Source of the DNA: JTS-RE9 sp964649195
GTDB taxonomy: Bacteria > Planctomycetota > Phycisphaerae > Phycisphaerales > Phycisphaeraceae
Assembly (NCBI GenBank): GCA_964649195.1
Contig: CAZYPK010000002.1
Coordinates: 1-64,000 of the forward strand
DNA length: 64,000 bases
Direction: 5' to 3'
Translations under genes and position numbers: made by a program
Shown here: one piece after another, positions 1-9,727 of the stretch
Layout of the letters: each line of letters opens with the position of its first letter
How positions within the stretch are numbered: the stretch's first letter is position 1
The notes under the pieces: generated by a model
Database searches by the model: none
Told to the model about the DNA's origin: nothing
The model's input: only the letters and a program-made list of their open reading frames with translations

Positions 1-37
1 GCGGGGGGACGCCGATCAGACACATTTGTAAGATACA

Positions 38-156
38 AGGCTCTGCGCAAGCCCCGGCCCGTTGCACCTTGCAGTCACGAGTTACTCCGCGTTCTTGTTT
101 TCACATGCTCTGCGCGTCCGGGCCGGGGCTTCGCGGACTCAGCCCCAGCCACCCGG
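38..156. repeat. Paired inverted repeat, AGCCCCAGCC family, copy 1
   Basis: The left arm (38-60, GCGCAAGCCCCGGCCC core) and the right arm (118-156, GGGCCGGGGCTTCGCGGACT followed by CAGCCCCAGCCACC) are inverted relative to each other around a loop of about 57 bp. Near-identical arm pairs occur at 8014-8220 and 30374-30512, with half copies at 28105-28141 and 45608-45633. All are intergenic. The remaining bases of 1-269 hold no convincing gene, only the leader of the next one. Confidence 0.7.
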
Positions 157-269
157 AATAATCTCTTGCCACAAAAGATGGACACACCCGAATGAACCCC
201 TCCTGTCGCACCGGATGAATTTCGGTATGATCCGAAACTCCCCGGCCTGTTGTGCAGGAGCGTTCGCTT

Positions 270-3038
270 ATGAATCCGAAGTCGCTTGGATTGATGCTGC
301 CGATGCTCTGTCTGCTGATGCTTTCGCCGGCGGCGGCGCAGGATGAGAAGCCCGCGCTGGCGGGCGTCGGCGGGGCGGCGGGGATCGGGCAGTATCCGCC
401 GGCGGCCTGGGGGGTGGCCGCCACCTCGATTCGCAATCCCACTTCCACGGACAGGCATCTGCTGGTCACCTTCAATTTTGACGACACGCCGACCCTTCAA
501 TTCGCCGCCGAGGTCTGGGTCCCGGCCGACTGCCGGCGCAGCATCTGGCTGCCCATCCGCACCAATGCGTTTGAGGTCGAGGAGTTTCGGGCCGTCTCCC
601 TGCCTCTGAGGCAGCAGTTGTTCGACCGCACCGATGGCAAGGATGTGGAACTGGGGCAGGCGCAGGGGATGCTCACCGCGGCGCGGGATCGCTGGATCAC
701 CGGCATGCTCGCCGACTCCGATGATGAGGATGACGACCAGATCAGCGCGGCCCTGGCGATGCGACGGGCCGTCGAATACAGCCAGCGGCTGGCGTACCTC
801 AACGAACGATCGCTGCCCACGATGGTCGCCGGCTGGCAGGGCATGAGCGGGCTGGTCATCGCCAAGCGCGAGCTGGCGCTGGACTCGGCGCAGACGCAGG
901 CCCTGCGACAGTGGCTGCTCTCAGGCGGCAAACTCTGGGTGATGGTCGATCAGGTCGATCATCACGTCATGTCGCAACTGCTCGGTGAAACATGGTCGAT
1001 CGAACCGGTGGACCGCGTTCCCCTTTCCACGGTGAAGGTGGAGCAGGCGGGCGCGGCGGTCAAGCCCGACCATCTGATCGCATTGAATGATGAACTCGAA
1101 CTGTCGCTGAACGGCCAAAAAATAGCGACGCTTGCGCACGAGGAAACGGCGCGGAAGAGGTCGCTCGATGCGTTTCGCAACAGGCTTCAACAATTGGTGG
1201 AGCGCGAGGACCGCCGCGATGCGACGCCGGTGGCGCTGCGGATCAGCGGCGCGGTGCCCGGCGAGGTGGTGACCGATCTGCTTGATGCGGTGCGTTCCAG
1301 CGGCGCGACGGATGCGACGGTCAGCCGGGATCATGAGAAGCCGGTCGATTTCGTGCGCGTGTTGCAGCGCGATTTCGAAGTGGTTCACACCGTCGGCGGC
1401 TGGCCCGCCTCGATGCGCAAGCCGGTGGGCAAAGGCTGGCTGATGCTCACCACCGTCGGATCGCGCGGGTGGATGGAGCCGCGCCTGGTTCCGCAGGTCA
1501 ACGTGGATGGCAGCGAAGCGAAGGACAACAAGGGGCGGCGGATGATGATGCAGGGGCACATCGCCCATCGTCCGCTGCGCGATCTCGCCGACTGGTTTCA
1601 TCAGGATCGCCGGGAGCAGGTGCTGGCGCCGGCGTCGTTCGATTCGTACCTGGGCGAGCAGATCGGCTACTCGATTGTCAGCCGGGGCACGGTGATGTGG
1701 GTGCTGGCGACGTTCACGATGGCGCTTCTGGGCGTGGGCCTGTGGCTGTGGCGTCTGGATCAACTGGAGCGGCTGGCGCTGATCGGCATGACGATGGCGC
1801 TGAGCGTCACCATCATCCTCATGGTCGTGGGCCAGGCCAACCGCAGTTCCGTGCCCATGACCGTGGCCCAGGCGCAGTTCGTGCAGATCGCCTCCGATCA
1901 GCAGCAGGCCGGCAGCAGCGGATTGATCACCATCTACAACGACGGCTCCGGCGGCGCGGATGTCACGCTGGGCGCCCGCGCCGGCGGCCTCATTCTGCCG
2001 GCGGAACTTTCGGAGAACCTGACCCGCAAGGTGCGGATGGTCTGGACCGATTTCGACCGCTGGCACTGGGAAAACATCGGCATGCTCAGCGGCGCGAACA
2101 CCCGCGCCACGTTCGAGCATGTCACACCCTTGAAGCTGCCGGTGCAGGCCACGCTTTCCTTCACGGAGGATGGCGTCGTGATGCGCGTGCTCACCGGTGA
2201 GCTGGGCGCGATGTCGAACGTGCTCATCGCCACGCCGCACGGGGTGCTGGCGACGCGGCAGGGCGGCGATGGCACGCTCATCGCCGGCCAGGGTGATGCG
2301 CTGCCGCCGGGGCAGTTCGTCGCGGCGGGCGTGATCGATGATGCGCAGCGCCGCAGGCAGGATGTGCTTCGCATGTTGATGGGCGGGCAGGAGTCGCCGG
2401 TGAAGGGGCCTGCATCGCCGGGCAAAGCGCTCACCACCGGCGGCGGGCGACAGCGGTCGCTGCCGTTCCCGGAGAGGCCGACGCTGCTGGCCTGGGCCGA
2501 TGCGCTGCCGATGGGTTTTGAACTGCCCAAGGCCAAACAGCAGATGGGCAGCGCGTTGATTTCGATCCCGATCACGATCGAGCCACCGGCGGCGGGAACG
2601 AAGGTCTCGATTCCATCGGCGTTTCTTCCCTATCGCATCGTGCGCGGCCGCTATGGCCCCACGCCCGCGGTTTACGTGGAGGATCAGCGGACGTGGAATT
2701 CCTCCAGCGGTCCGGGCGCCCTGCCGCTGGCCTTTCGCCTGCCGCGCGAACTGCTGCCTTTCAAGGCGGAGGCGGCGCGGTTCCGGCTTGACATCAGCGG
2801 GCCCGGCACCACGGTGGAGGTGCTCGTCGATCGCCAGGGGACGGCGGTCCCATTGCTGACGCGGCAATCGCCTGAAGGACTGATCGAACTGGACCTGCCC
2901 GCGGGTGATCTGGCGGTGAGTGCGGATGGCGACCTGCTGGTGATCGTCCGCGTGCGGCACATGAATGCGGCGGACCGCACGCTCTGGCAGGTTCGGTCGG
3001 TGAGCCTCGAAGTCAAGGGCACGGTTGGCGCGCGTTAA
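270..3038 (+). CDS. Secreted/membrane protein with GATase-like region, ABC operon
   Basis: A 922-residue protein of unknown function. The chosen ATG has AGGAG nine bases upstream, so I prefer it to the GTG at 252. Residues 1-24 form a signal peptide ending near SPAAAQ. Around residues 190-235 a segment ending GGKLWVMVDQ resembles the class I glutamine-amidotransferase-like domains often found in planctomycete membrane proteins. Two membrane helices lie near residues 473-495 and 504-524, followed by a long probably extracytoplasmic beta-rich domain. The ABC ATPase starts 90 bp downstream on the same strand, so this is likely the accessory subunit of that transporter. A GldG-like role is possible but I cannot show it. 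Function is inferred from context only. Confidence 0.75.
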   Translation: MNPKSLGLMLPMLCLLMLSPAAAQDEKPALAGVGGAAGIGQYPPAAWGVAATSIRNPTSTDRHLLVTFNFDDTPTLQFAAEVWVPADCRRSIWLPIRTNAFEVEEFRAVSLPLRQQLFDRTDGKDVELGQAQGMLTAARDRWITGMLADSDDEDDDQISAALAMRRAVEYSQRLAYLNERSLPTMVAGWQGMSGLVIAKRELALDSAQTQALRQWLLSGGKLWVMVDQVDHHVMSQLLGETWSIEPVDRVPLSTVKVEQAGAAVKPDHLIALNDELELSLNGQKIATLAHEETARKRSLDAFRNRLQQLVEREDRRDATPVALRISGAVPGEVVTDLLDAVRSSGATDATVSRDHEKPVDFVRVLQRDFEVVHTVGGWPASMRKPVGKGWLMLTTVGSRGWMEPRLVPQVNVDGSEAKDNKGRRMMMQGHIAHRPLRDLADWFHQDRREQVLAPASFDSYLGEQIGYSIVSRGTVMWVLATFTMALLGVGLWLWRLDQLERLALIGMTMALSVTIILMVVGQANRSSVPMTVAQAQFVQIASDQQQAGSSGLITIYNDGSGGADVTLGARAGGLILPAELSENLTRKVRMVWTDFDRWHWENIGMLSGANTRATFEHVTPLKLPVQATLSFTEDGVVMRVLTGELGAMSNVLIATPHGVLATRQGGDGTLIAGQGDALPPGQFVAAGVIDDAQRRRQDVLRMLMGGQESPVKGPASPGKALTTGGGRQRSLPFPERPTLLAWADALPMGFELPKAKQQMGSALISIPITIEPPAAGTKVSIPSAFLPYRIVRGRYGPTPAVYVEDQRTWNSSSGPGALPLAFRLPRELLPFKAEAARFRLDISGPGTTVEVLVDRQGTAVPLLTRQSPEGLIELDLPAGDLAVSADGDLLVIVRVRHMNAADRTLWQVRSVSLEVKGTVGAR

Positions 3039-3127
3039 GGAATGAGTGTTCCCGGTCCGGGTGCCGGGTGCCGGGTCCGGGTCCGGGGGGTTCGGGATGC
3101 GGGCGGCATGACCCAATGGAGTTCCCA

Positions 3128-4117
3128 ATGTCCGATCAGCCAGTCGTTCAGATTCGCAACCTCACCAAGAAGTACGGCGAGTTCGTCGCGCTCGATGACC
3201 TGTCCATTCAGCTCAACCGCGGCGAGATTCTCGGCTTCATCGGACCCAACGGCGCAGGCAAGACCACGACGATCAAGATTCTCGTCGGTCTCGCCAAACC
3301 CACCTCCGGCAGCGCCATCGTCGCCGGCTGCGACTGCTCCAGGGATGTGCAGACGCTCAAGCAGCGCATCGGCTACATGCCCGACACCTTCGGCGCCTAC
3401 GACAACATGCGCGTGCATGAGTATCTCGACTTCTTCGGCGCAGCCTTCAGGATTCCCCGCAACAACCGGCGCATCCGCATCGATGAGGTGATGGACATCG
3501 CCGGCGCCACCTACATGAAGGATCGCTACGTCGAAAGCCTTTCGCACGGCATGAAGCAGCGCGTCGCCATCGCCCGCACGCTGCTTCACGATCCGCAGGT
3601 GCTCATCCTCGATGAGCCGGCCAACGGCCTGGATCCGCAGGCCCGCATCGAGATGCGGCAGATTCTGCTCAGGCTGGCCGACATGGGCAAGACGCTCATC
3701 GTCACCAGCCACATCCTCCCGGAGCTTTCGCGCATCTGCAACGTCGTCGCCATCATCACCCACGGCAGGCTTCGCGCCTTCGGCACCCTCGATGACATCC
3801 TGCGAAAAGTCCGGCAGCGCCGCTTCATGCAGATCGTCATGGTCAGGCGCGAACAGGTCGAGCCGATGGCGCAACTGCTCCGCGAACTGCTCAGCGATGA
3901 ATCGGAAGTGACCGTCAGCGAACAGGAATCCGAAATCCGGCTGGCGACAAGCATCACCGATGAAATCATGGCCGGCGTCATCGGCAAGGCGCTCCAGCGA
4001 GGCCTGCTCGTGGGGCAGTTCCACGAGGTGCCGATGGATCTGGAGGATGCGTTCCTCTCAGTGACCCGGCAGGCAGGAGCAGGAGCAGCGGCAGGAGCAG
4101 GAGCAGTGAAGGCATAG
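3128..4117 (+). CDS. ABC transporter ATP-binding protein
   Basis: ATPase subunit of an ABC-2-type exporter, 329 residues. It has Walker A GPNGAGKT at residues 39-46, signature LSHGMKQR near 138, and Walker B VLILDEP near 158, followed by the D-loop (NGLDP) and the switch His (TSH). The start is the ATG of MSDQPVV, where homology to the family begins; an upstream in-frame ATG would add a low-complexity Gly/Pro leader. The C-terminus ends in an Ala/Gly run encoded by a GGAGCA repeat, probably a slippage product. It is followed 45 bp later by the permease. The substrate is unknown; the gene order (large membrane protein, ATPase, permease) is typical of export or envelope-related systems. Confidence 0.9.
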   Translation: MSDQPVVQIRNLTKKYGEFVALDDLSIQLNRGEILGFIGPNGAGKTTTIKILVGLAKPTSGSAIVAGCDCSRDVQTLKQRIGYMPDTFGAYDNMRVHEYLDFFGAAFRIPRNNRRIRIDEVMDIAGATYMKDRYVESLSHGMKQRVAIARTLLHDPQVLILDEPANGLDPQARIEMRQILLRLADMGKTLIVTSHILPELSRICNVVAIITHGRLRAFGTLDDILRKVRQRRFMQIVMVRREQVEPMAQLLRELLSDESEVTVSEQESEIRLATSITDEIMAGVIGKALQRGLLVGQFHEVPMDLEDAFLSVTRQAGAGAAAGAGAVKA

Positions 4118-4130
4118 TTTTCCTGTTCTT

Positions 4131-4157
4131 CGACTCGGAACTCGAAACTCGGAACTT
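4131..4157. repeat. CTCGGAACTTAT repeat before permease start
   Basis: Tandem 7-9 bp units (ACTCGGAACTCGAAACTCGG) end in ACTCGGAACTTAT three bases before the TTG start of the permease. The same terminal motif ends 5 bases before fbpC (22510) and 3 bases before ettA (32275, minus strand). None of the three genes has a standard Shine-Dalgarno; GGAA inside the repeat sits 8-10 bases from each start. Confidence 0.7.
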
Positions 4158-4162
4158 ATCGC

Positions 4163-6025
4163 TTGTTTACGAACCCGATCATCACCCGCGAACTCATCGG
4201 CATGCTTCGCACCCGCAAGGCCCTGGCCTGGCAGGTGGCGGTGGTCGGCATCCTCTCGATGCTCATCGTCATCCGCTGGCCCAGCGAAGCCCTGGTCAAC
4301 ACCAGCGGCCAGCAGGCCAAGGCGGTGCTGCGAATCTTCGGTTACGGCCTGATGGTGATGATCGTTCTGCTCGCGCCGGTCTTTCCCGCGTCCAGCATCG
4401 TCCGCGAAAAGCAGCGGGGCACGCTCGCGCTGCTTCTGAATTCGCCGATGAGTCCGTGGTCGATCCTGATCGGCAAGCTCGTCGGCTCGATGGGCTTCAT
4501 TCTTCTTCTTCTTCTGCTCACGCTTCCCGCCGCCGCCGCCGCGTTCACGATGGGCGGCGTGGATGTGACGCAGGTGATGAGCGTCTATCTGATTCTTTCG
4601 CTCGTGGCGCTCCAATACGGCACGATCGCGCTCTACATCAGCAGCAGGGCGGGCAGCATGGATTCGGCGCTGCGAGTGACGTTCGGCGTGATCCTCTCGC
4701 TGGCGGTTCTGCCGCTGATTCTTAATGAGTTCGTTCCCAGCGATCAGCCGATGCCGTTTGGGCCGATTGCGTTCATCGAGTATCTGGGCAATGTGCAGCA
4801 GTGGGCGGACAACCAGAAGTTCGCATGGCTGCCGCATGGCGTCGCTTCAGGGGTGTTCTCCATCATTCTCTATGTGATCCTCATCGTCACATGGATCAGC
4901 CGTTTTTTTTCGCCCGCGCCGGCCATGACCGCCATCCTTCGTGATGATGCGGTGCTCGGCGCATCGGGTGCGGACAGCGGCGGGGCGGCCTGGCGTTTTG
5001 CAATCGTCGCCATCATCTCCGGCATCATCTTCCTCTGGCTCACCGCACGTCGCCTTCGTCCGGGCATGCTCGATCAGCCGCGCGATGCGGGCCGCGTCAC
5101 CGATGAGCAATCGACCAAGGTCAAGGCTTATCGCCGATTCATGTTCATGTGGTTCTTCGATCCGAATCGTCGCAGCGGCATGATCGGCCCGCTGGCGAAC
5201 CCGGTCATGGTCAAGGAGTTTCGCACCCGACGCTTCGGCCGGCTGCACTGGCTGATGCGACTGGGGGCGGTGTGTGTGGTGCTTTCGCTGGGGCTGATGT
5301 TCGCATCGACGGAAAAGACCGATGGCCGCATCGAGGCGGTCATGCCGATTCTCGTGCTCCTTCAGTTCAGTCTGCTTCTGCTGGCGACGCCCGCGCTCGC
5401 GGCCGGCCTGATCAGCTCCGAGCGCGAGAGCGGCGGCTGGGCGCTGCTTCAGGTGACGCCTTTGTCGGCCTTGCAAATCGTCACCGGCAAGCTCATGAGC
5501 GTGTTCATCACGCTGCTGCTCCTGCTCGTCGCCACATTGCCGGGGTATTTCGTCATCATCTTCCTGGGTTCGCAGGGTTCGAGCAACACCGAGGCATCTT
5601 CACTGTTCGACTGGCCCGCGCAGGTGGCGAACATCTTCACCACTTCCACCCACACCGACGCGGTGATCGGCGTGCAGTTGTCGCTGCTGCTGATGGGCCT
5701 TTTCGCCGTGCTGCTCAGCGCGGCGATCAGCGCCCATGCAAGCAAAACCTCCACCGCCACGGCCCTCTCCTACGCGGTGCTCGGCGTGCTCTGCGTCGGC
5801 ACGATGCTGGTGCGATTTGCCGAGGATGCCCCGTTCTCCCATTCAACGGTGGAGTCGGTGCTCACCGTCAACCCCCTTGCCGCGGTGCTCACCCAGATCA
5901 GGGCGCCGATGTTCACGACCTATCCTTCCGTTGCCTCGGCCAATCGTTACGTCATGCTCATCGGCTGCGCCATCTGTCTGGTCGCCCTGATTCGACAAAC
6001 CCGCGTCCTCACCCGGCCGCAATGA
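4163..6025 (+). CDS. ABC-2 type permease, duplicated
   Basis: A 620-residue polytopic membrane protein, permease partner of the ATPase at 3128. It starts at TTG, with the family N-terminus NPIITREL immediately after. The protein looks like two ABC-2 permease halves in one chain: the opening NPIITRELIGMLRTRK is echoed near residue 345 by NPVMVKEFRTRRFGR, each followed by a set of six or so hydrophobic helices. The long Leu run near residue 115 is a helix. The stop overlaps the next gene by ATGA, indicating translational coupling. The substrate cannot be told from the sequence. Confidence 0.85.
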   Translation: MFTNPIITRELIGMLRTRKALAWQVAVVGILSMLIVIRWPSEALVNTSGQQAKAVLRIFGYGLMVMIVLLAPVFPASSIVREKQRGTLALLLNSPMSPWSILIGKLVGSMGFILLLLLLTLPAAAAAFTMGGVDVTQVMSVYLILSLVALQYGTIALYISSRAGSMDSALRVTFGVILSLAVLPLILNEFVPSDQPMPFGPIAFIEYLGNVQQWADNQKFAWLPHGVASGVFSIILYVILIVTWISRFFSPAPAMTAILRDDAVLGASGADSGGAAWRFAIVAIISGIIFLWLTARRLRPGMLDQPRDAGRVTDEQSTKVKAYRRFMFMWFFDPNRRSGMIGPLANPVMVKEFRTRRFGRLHWLMRLGAVCVVLSLGLMFASTEKTDGRIEAVMPILVLLQFSLLLLATPALAAGLISSERESGGWALLQVTPLSALQIVTGKLMSVFITLLLLLVATLPGYFVIIFLGSQGSSNTEASSLFDWPAQVANIFTTSTHTDAVIGVQLSLLLMGLFAVLLSAAISAHASKTSTATALSYAVLGVLCVGTMLVRFAEDAPFSHSTVESVLTVNPLAAVLTQIRAPMFTTYPSVASANRYVMLIGCAICLVALIRQTRVLTRPQ

Positions 6026-7956
6026 TCCCAACCATCATGCGAACCTCGCCGACACATCCAAACGCTCACACACAGCCGCTGCCGCCGCTCCTGCTCCTGC
6101 TCCTGCCGCTGCTGCTGCCGCTGCCCCTTTCCGCGGCGATGGATGAAACCTCGCCCGCCGATCGCGCGGCGAGCATCGACTGGCCGATGTACGACGATCC
6201 CTACCTGCCGGAGATTCCGCTGATTTACGTGCACGATGTCCGACTCAAGGACATCTGGCGTGCATCGCTGGCGCGGCCCGATGTCGAAACCCGCCGTCGC
6301 GCCGCCTACGAAATCGGCATCGCTTCGGAAAAAGGCATGAAGGATCTCGAACCCTTCGCCGACCTGCTGCTGAGGCAGATGAACGCCCAGGACGCCCATC
6401 CCGCGATGATTCTCGCCGCAGGCAGGACGCTGATTCAACTCGATGCGAAAGCGGCCGCCGACAGCATTTTCAGGCACAACGAAATCGGCGCCGCCAGCGG
6501 TGTGATCCGCGGCGGCACCATCGATCAGTCGCAGCGCACCGCCGGCATCGAGTTCGTCCTGCTCACCGATCCGGCCCTGGCCAGGTGGAAGCACCCCAAC
6601 GCCATGAACGCATGGATCAGGCGCGCCACCGACCCGGCCACCTCGCCCCGCGTGCGCTCCTCCGCCATCACCGCGTTGGGCGTCTCCGGCCACGCCTCCG
6701 CCGCCGATCTGCTCACCGGGATCGCGCTCAACCGCGGGTACGAGCCGCAGTCGATGCGCCTTCATGCCGCCCGCGCCGCCGCCGCCTTGCGCGATGTCGG
6801 TCTTGCCGGGGATGTTCAGCCGCTCCTGGGCGGATCGCTGATCGATCGTCTGGTTGCGGTCTCGCTCATGCAGTCGCACAAGGATGACGCAGCCGTCGAG
6901 GTCCTGCACAAACTCGCCGGCGATGGAGAGCCTTCCGTGGCCGCCTTCGCGCTGGAGCGGCTGCTGACTCTCAAGCCGCAGCTCATCTGGCCGATGGCGG
7001 CGAACCTGCTGCGCCATGAGGATGCCGCGCTCCGTCTCATCGGCGCCAAGGCCATCGCCCTGCGCGGCGGCGGCGAAGCCATCAACACCCTCGCGCCTTC
7101 GCTCGACGACCTGAGCCCGCAGGTCCGCTGCTTCGTCCGTGATCGCATGGTCGAGTTCGACAAGGACGCGGCGCTCTCGCCGCTGGTGCGCAGCCATGCC
7201 GTGAAGCATCTGCAAGGCAACTCGTGGCGGGCGCTCGAACAGGCCGCGGTGGTGCTGGGGTTGGTGGATCATGAGGAGGCCGCCCCCCGGCTCGTCGAAC
7301 TGCTGCCGCACAGGCGAGGGGAGGTGCGCATGGCCTGCATCATCGCCCTGCGCCGCATCGGGCTGACGGACAAACCGCTGCTCGACGCCATCACCGCCCA
7401 CACCCATCGTGAAGCCGACGCCTGGCTGGCGGGCATGAAGGCCGCCCTGGAGCAGACCCATCTGCCCTTCGTGATCAACGCCGGCAAGGATCGTGAACTG
7501 GCTCAGCTTCTTCAGCTTCTTGGCCGGGCCCGCCACATGCCCGCGCAGAAAGTGATGGAACGGTTCGTCCCCAAGAAATCAGGCTTCTGGACCGAGGCGC
7601 GTTCGGCGTCCATCTGGTCCATCGGCCTGCTTCATGAAGACAAGGCGGATGACCGCTTCACCAGGGAATTCGTCGCCCGTTTGTCCGACCTGAATCCGAA
7701 CGATCCCGAACTGCTGGGCGTGCGCCGCATGTCCGCGATTTCGCTTGGCCGCATGAAGGCGACCGGCGGCCTCAAGGGACTCGAGGTGTTCTACGAACTC
7801 GAACGCACCAGCCGCCACGTCGGCGGCGCCTGCCGCTGGTCCATCATCCGCATCACCGGCAAGGACCTCCCGCCGCTGCCGGGGCGCGTGACCTCCGAAA
7901 CCGGCTGGTTCATCCAGCCGCTCTCGGACCCCGAACCGGCGAAAAAGCAGCCTTGA
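6022..7956 (+). CDS. Secreted HEAT-repeat protein
   Basis: A 644-residue protein. Translation probably begins at the ATG that overlaps the permease stop (ATGA); MRTSP five codons later is the alternative. Residues 15-38 are an extreme Leu/Pro signal peptide encoded by a CTGCTC/CTGCCG repeat. The rest is alpha-helical, with repeated motifs of the HEAT/armadillo kind (for example VRSSAITALGV and VRMACIIALRRIG). Such proteins serve as scaffolds. Its position as the fourth gene of the ABC operon suggests a periplasmic adaptor for the transporter, which is inference. Confidence 0.7.
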   Translation: MIPTIMRTSPTHPNAHTQPLPPLLLLLLPLLLPLPLSAAMDETSPADRAASIDWPMYDDPYLPEIPLIYVHDVRLKDIWRASLARPDVETRRRAAYEIGIASEKGMKDLEPFADLLLRQMNAQDAHPAMILAAGRTLIQLDAKAAADSIFRHNEIGAASGVIRGGTIDQSQRTAGIEFVLLTDPALARWKHPNAMNAWIRRATDPATSPRVRSSAITALGVSGHASAADLLTGIALNRGYEPQSMRLHAARAAAALRDVGLAGDVQPLLGGSLIDRLVAVSLMQSHKDDAAVEVLHKLAGDGEPSVAAFALERLLTLKPQLIWPMAANLLRHEDAALRLIGAKAIALRGGGEAINTLAPSLDDLSPQVRCFVRDRMVEFDKDAALSPLVRSHAVKHLQGNSWRALEQAAVVLGLVDHEEAAPRLVELLPHRRGEVRMACIIALRRIGLTDKPLLDAITAHTHREADAWLAGMKAALEQTHLPFVINAGKDRELAQLLQLLGRARHMPAQKVMERFVPKKSGFWTEARSASIWSIGLLHEDKADDRFTREFVARLSDLNPNDPELLGVRRMSAISLGRMKATGGLKGLEVFYELERTSRHVGGACRWSIIRITGKDLPPLPGRVTSETGWFIQPLSDPEPAKKQP

Positions 7957-8418
7957 GACATATGGCCCCGGCCCTGGTCGGGGATGATGAACGGGTAGTG
8001 ACTCAGTTTGAATCCGGGTGGCTGGGGCTGAGTCCGCGAAGCCCCGGCCCGGCGACCTTCAGCATTCAGCATTCAGTATTCAGTATTCAGTATTCAGTAT
8101 TCAGCCTTCAGCATTCAGCCTTCAGCATTCAGCCTTCAGCATTCAGCATTCAGTCTTCAGTTGCTTCACCTTGCTTCGTACATCTGGGCCGGGGCGTCGA
8201 AGACTCCGCCCCAGCCCCCCGACGCCTTCGTTGGAAAACTCCAAATGACAAAGCTCAAGTTCCAAACAAGCTCCAAAATGCGGAAATGGAAAAAACAAGG
8301 AAATCGGATCGCGCATGATTTTCGCCTTTTTCCTTTGGAATTGGAGCTTGTTTGAGATTTGGTCATTGCGATTTGTGATTTCATCCCGCACGTAACCCGG
8401 GAATTAAACGGCCCTGCC
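7957..8418. other. Intergenic region packed with repeats
   Basis: These 460 bases hold no gene. They contain one AGCCCCAGCC inverted pair (8014-8052 and 8185-8220), a period-7 tandem array (8057-8160) between its arms, and an AT-rich inverted repeat with 14-bp perfect arms CAAACAAGCTCCAA (8263-8276 and 8341-8354) just upstream of the kinase gene. Confidence 0.7.
8057..8160. repeat. Period-7 tandem repeat ATTCAGC/T
   Basis: About 15 head-to-tail copies of a heptamer with variants ATTCAGC, ATTCAGT and CTTCAGC. A related period-7 array (ATCAGCG/ATCAGCT) follows the DUF1501 gene at 61536-61600. It lies inside the loop of an inverted-repeat pair, so the loop length varies with copy number. Confidence 0.85.
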
Positions 8419-9369
8419 ATGCCTGCATCCTTCGATTGCATCGTCTGCGGTTCCTGTGTCGTCGATCTGCTCTGCAAGCCCGTCAGCTTGTCGCAGCCCA
8501 TCGGCGCGGGCGTGCTGCATCTGGTCGATCCGGTGGAACTCACCGCCGGCGGCATCGTCTCCAACTCCGGCATCACCATGGCCCGCATGGGCATGAAGAT
8601 CGGCGCGTTCTCCTACGTCGGTGACGACGGCTGGGGACCGGTGGTCCGCAATCTCTACAAGTCCGAAGGCGTCGATGATTCGCTGCTGCTCACCCACCCG
8701 ACCGGCGCGACCAGCACCACCGTCGTCGCCATCGACGCCACCGGCGAGCGCAGCTTTCTTCACTGTGTCGGCGCACCGAAGCTGCTCGACGCGAAAGCCT
8801 TCGCGGCGAACATGGATGCGATCAGCCGCAGCCGGATGTTGCTCGTGGGCTATTACAGTCTCATGCCCAACCTTGAAGCGGACATGGCCCAGGTCTTCAG
8901 GGAGGTTCGTTCGCGCGGCTGCAAGACCGCGCTCGATGCGGCCGGGCAGGGCGGCACGATGAATCCGCTTGCCGAGGTGCTGCCGCATCTGGATGTCTAT
9001 GTGCCTTCCTTCGCCGAGGCTTCGCACCAGACCGGCTGTGAAGACCCGCGCAAAATCATCGCAGCCTACCGCGACTGCGGCGCGCCGGGCATCGTCGGCG
9101 TCAAACTCGGCAGACAGGGCGTGATGCTCAGCGAGAGGGCCGGTGAATATGTCGAGGTTCCCATCGTCACACCGCCCGGTCCGGTCATCGACACCACCGG
9201 CGCAGGCGACAGCTTTTACGCCGGCCTGCTCACCGGCCTGCTTAAGGGTCTGCCGCTCGCCAAGGCGGGGCGGCTGGGCGCCGCGGCAGGGGCGTGCTGC
9301 GTGACCGCCGTGGGCGGCTGCACCGGCGGCCGCGGCTACGAAGAGACGGCAAGACTAGCCGCGACGTAA
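8419..9369 (+). CDS. PfkB-family carbohydrate kinase
   Basis: A cytoplasmic ATP-dependent sugar or nucleoside kinase of the ribokinase/PfkB family, 316 residues, a usual length. The start is the ATG of MPASFDCIV, giving the standard family N-terminus (CIVCGSCVVDL). The N-terminal signature region AGGIVSNSGITMARMG is near residues 42-58. The C-terminal signature DTTGAGDSFYAGLL near residues 258-271 contains the catalytic Asp and the anion-hole glycines. The substrate (fructose, ribose, adenosine or other) cannot be told. It stands alone between repeat-rich intergenic regions. Confidence 0.9.
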   Translation: MPASFDCIVCGSCVVDLLCKPVSLSQPIGAGVLHLVDPVELTAGGIVSNSGITMARMGMKIGAFSYVGDDGWGPVVRNLYKSEGVDDSLLLTHPTGATSTTVVAIDATGERSFLHCVGAPKLLDAKAFAANMDAISRSRMLLVGYYSLMPNLEADMAQVFREVRSRGCKTALDAAGQGGTMNPLAEVLPHLDVYVPSFAEASHQTGCEDPRKIIAAYRDCGAPGIVGVKLGRQGVMLSERAGEYVEVPIVTPPGPVIDTTGAGDSFYAGLLTGLLKGLPLAKAGRLGAAAGACCVTAVGGCTGGRGYEETARLAAT

Positions 9370-9727
9370 CACGTCGCGGACGCGAACAACCTGATGGAGG
9401 GAAAATCGCGCGGTGATGCACGGCCTCGAAAGCGCCCGGTCACTGCCGCTGATCGATCGCGCCGCGGGATCAACCGCGCAGAATCACGCCCCCTTTACGC
9501 CGGTGACGTCCGCGACTCGTTGAGTCGCGGCTCTTATTCCGAACTCAGCCATCAAACACTTCGTTCGCCAAGGCGAACGGCTCACAATGCGCCGGCCTTG
9601 GCGATTGCCCTGATCCTCCCTCGATCCCTGTTTCACAACATTCCCGCCGCAATTCACTATCATGTCGCGCTTCGCACGCCTTTTGGCGGTGCGAAGCACT
9701 ACGCCAATTCATCTGAAAGCGATCGTC
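9370..9727. other. Intergenic region, no gene seen
   Basis: These 358 bases carry no convincing coding sequence. They hold two perfect short hairpins: CCGCGACTC-GTT-GAGTCGCGG (9510-9530) and CGTTCGCCAAGGCGAACG (9562-9579). The second recurs with TT for AA at 43251-43268. A possible -10 box TATCAT lies at 9658-9663 upstream of the DHS-like gene. Confidence 0.6.

Noticed and set aside
921..3128. 735-codon open frame on the minus strand
   Set aside because: It is antisense to the well-supported gene at 270-3038, is His/Arg/Pro-rich, and has no family resemblance. Long antisense frames are expected in GC-rich DNA. The same applies to 5947-7536 minus, 20491-22149 minus, 25726-27225 minus, 38067-39725 plus and 40709-42019 plus.
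8057..8160. Possible CRISPR-like array
   Set aside because: The units are 7 bases long and touch each other without spacers; it is a simple tandem repeat.
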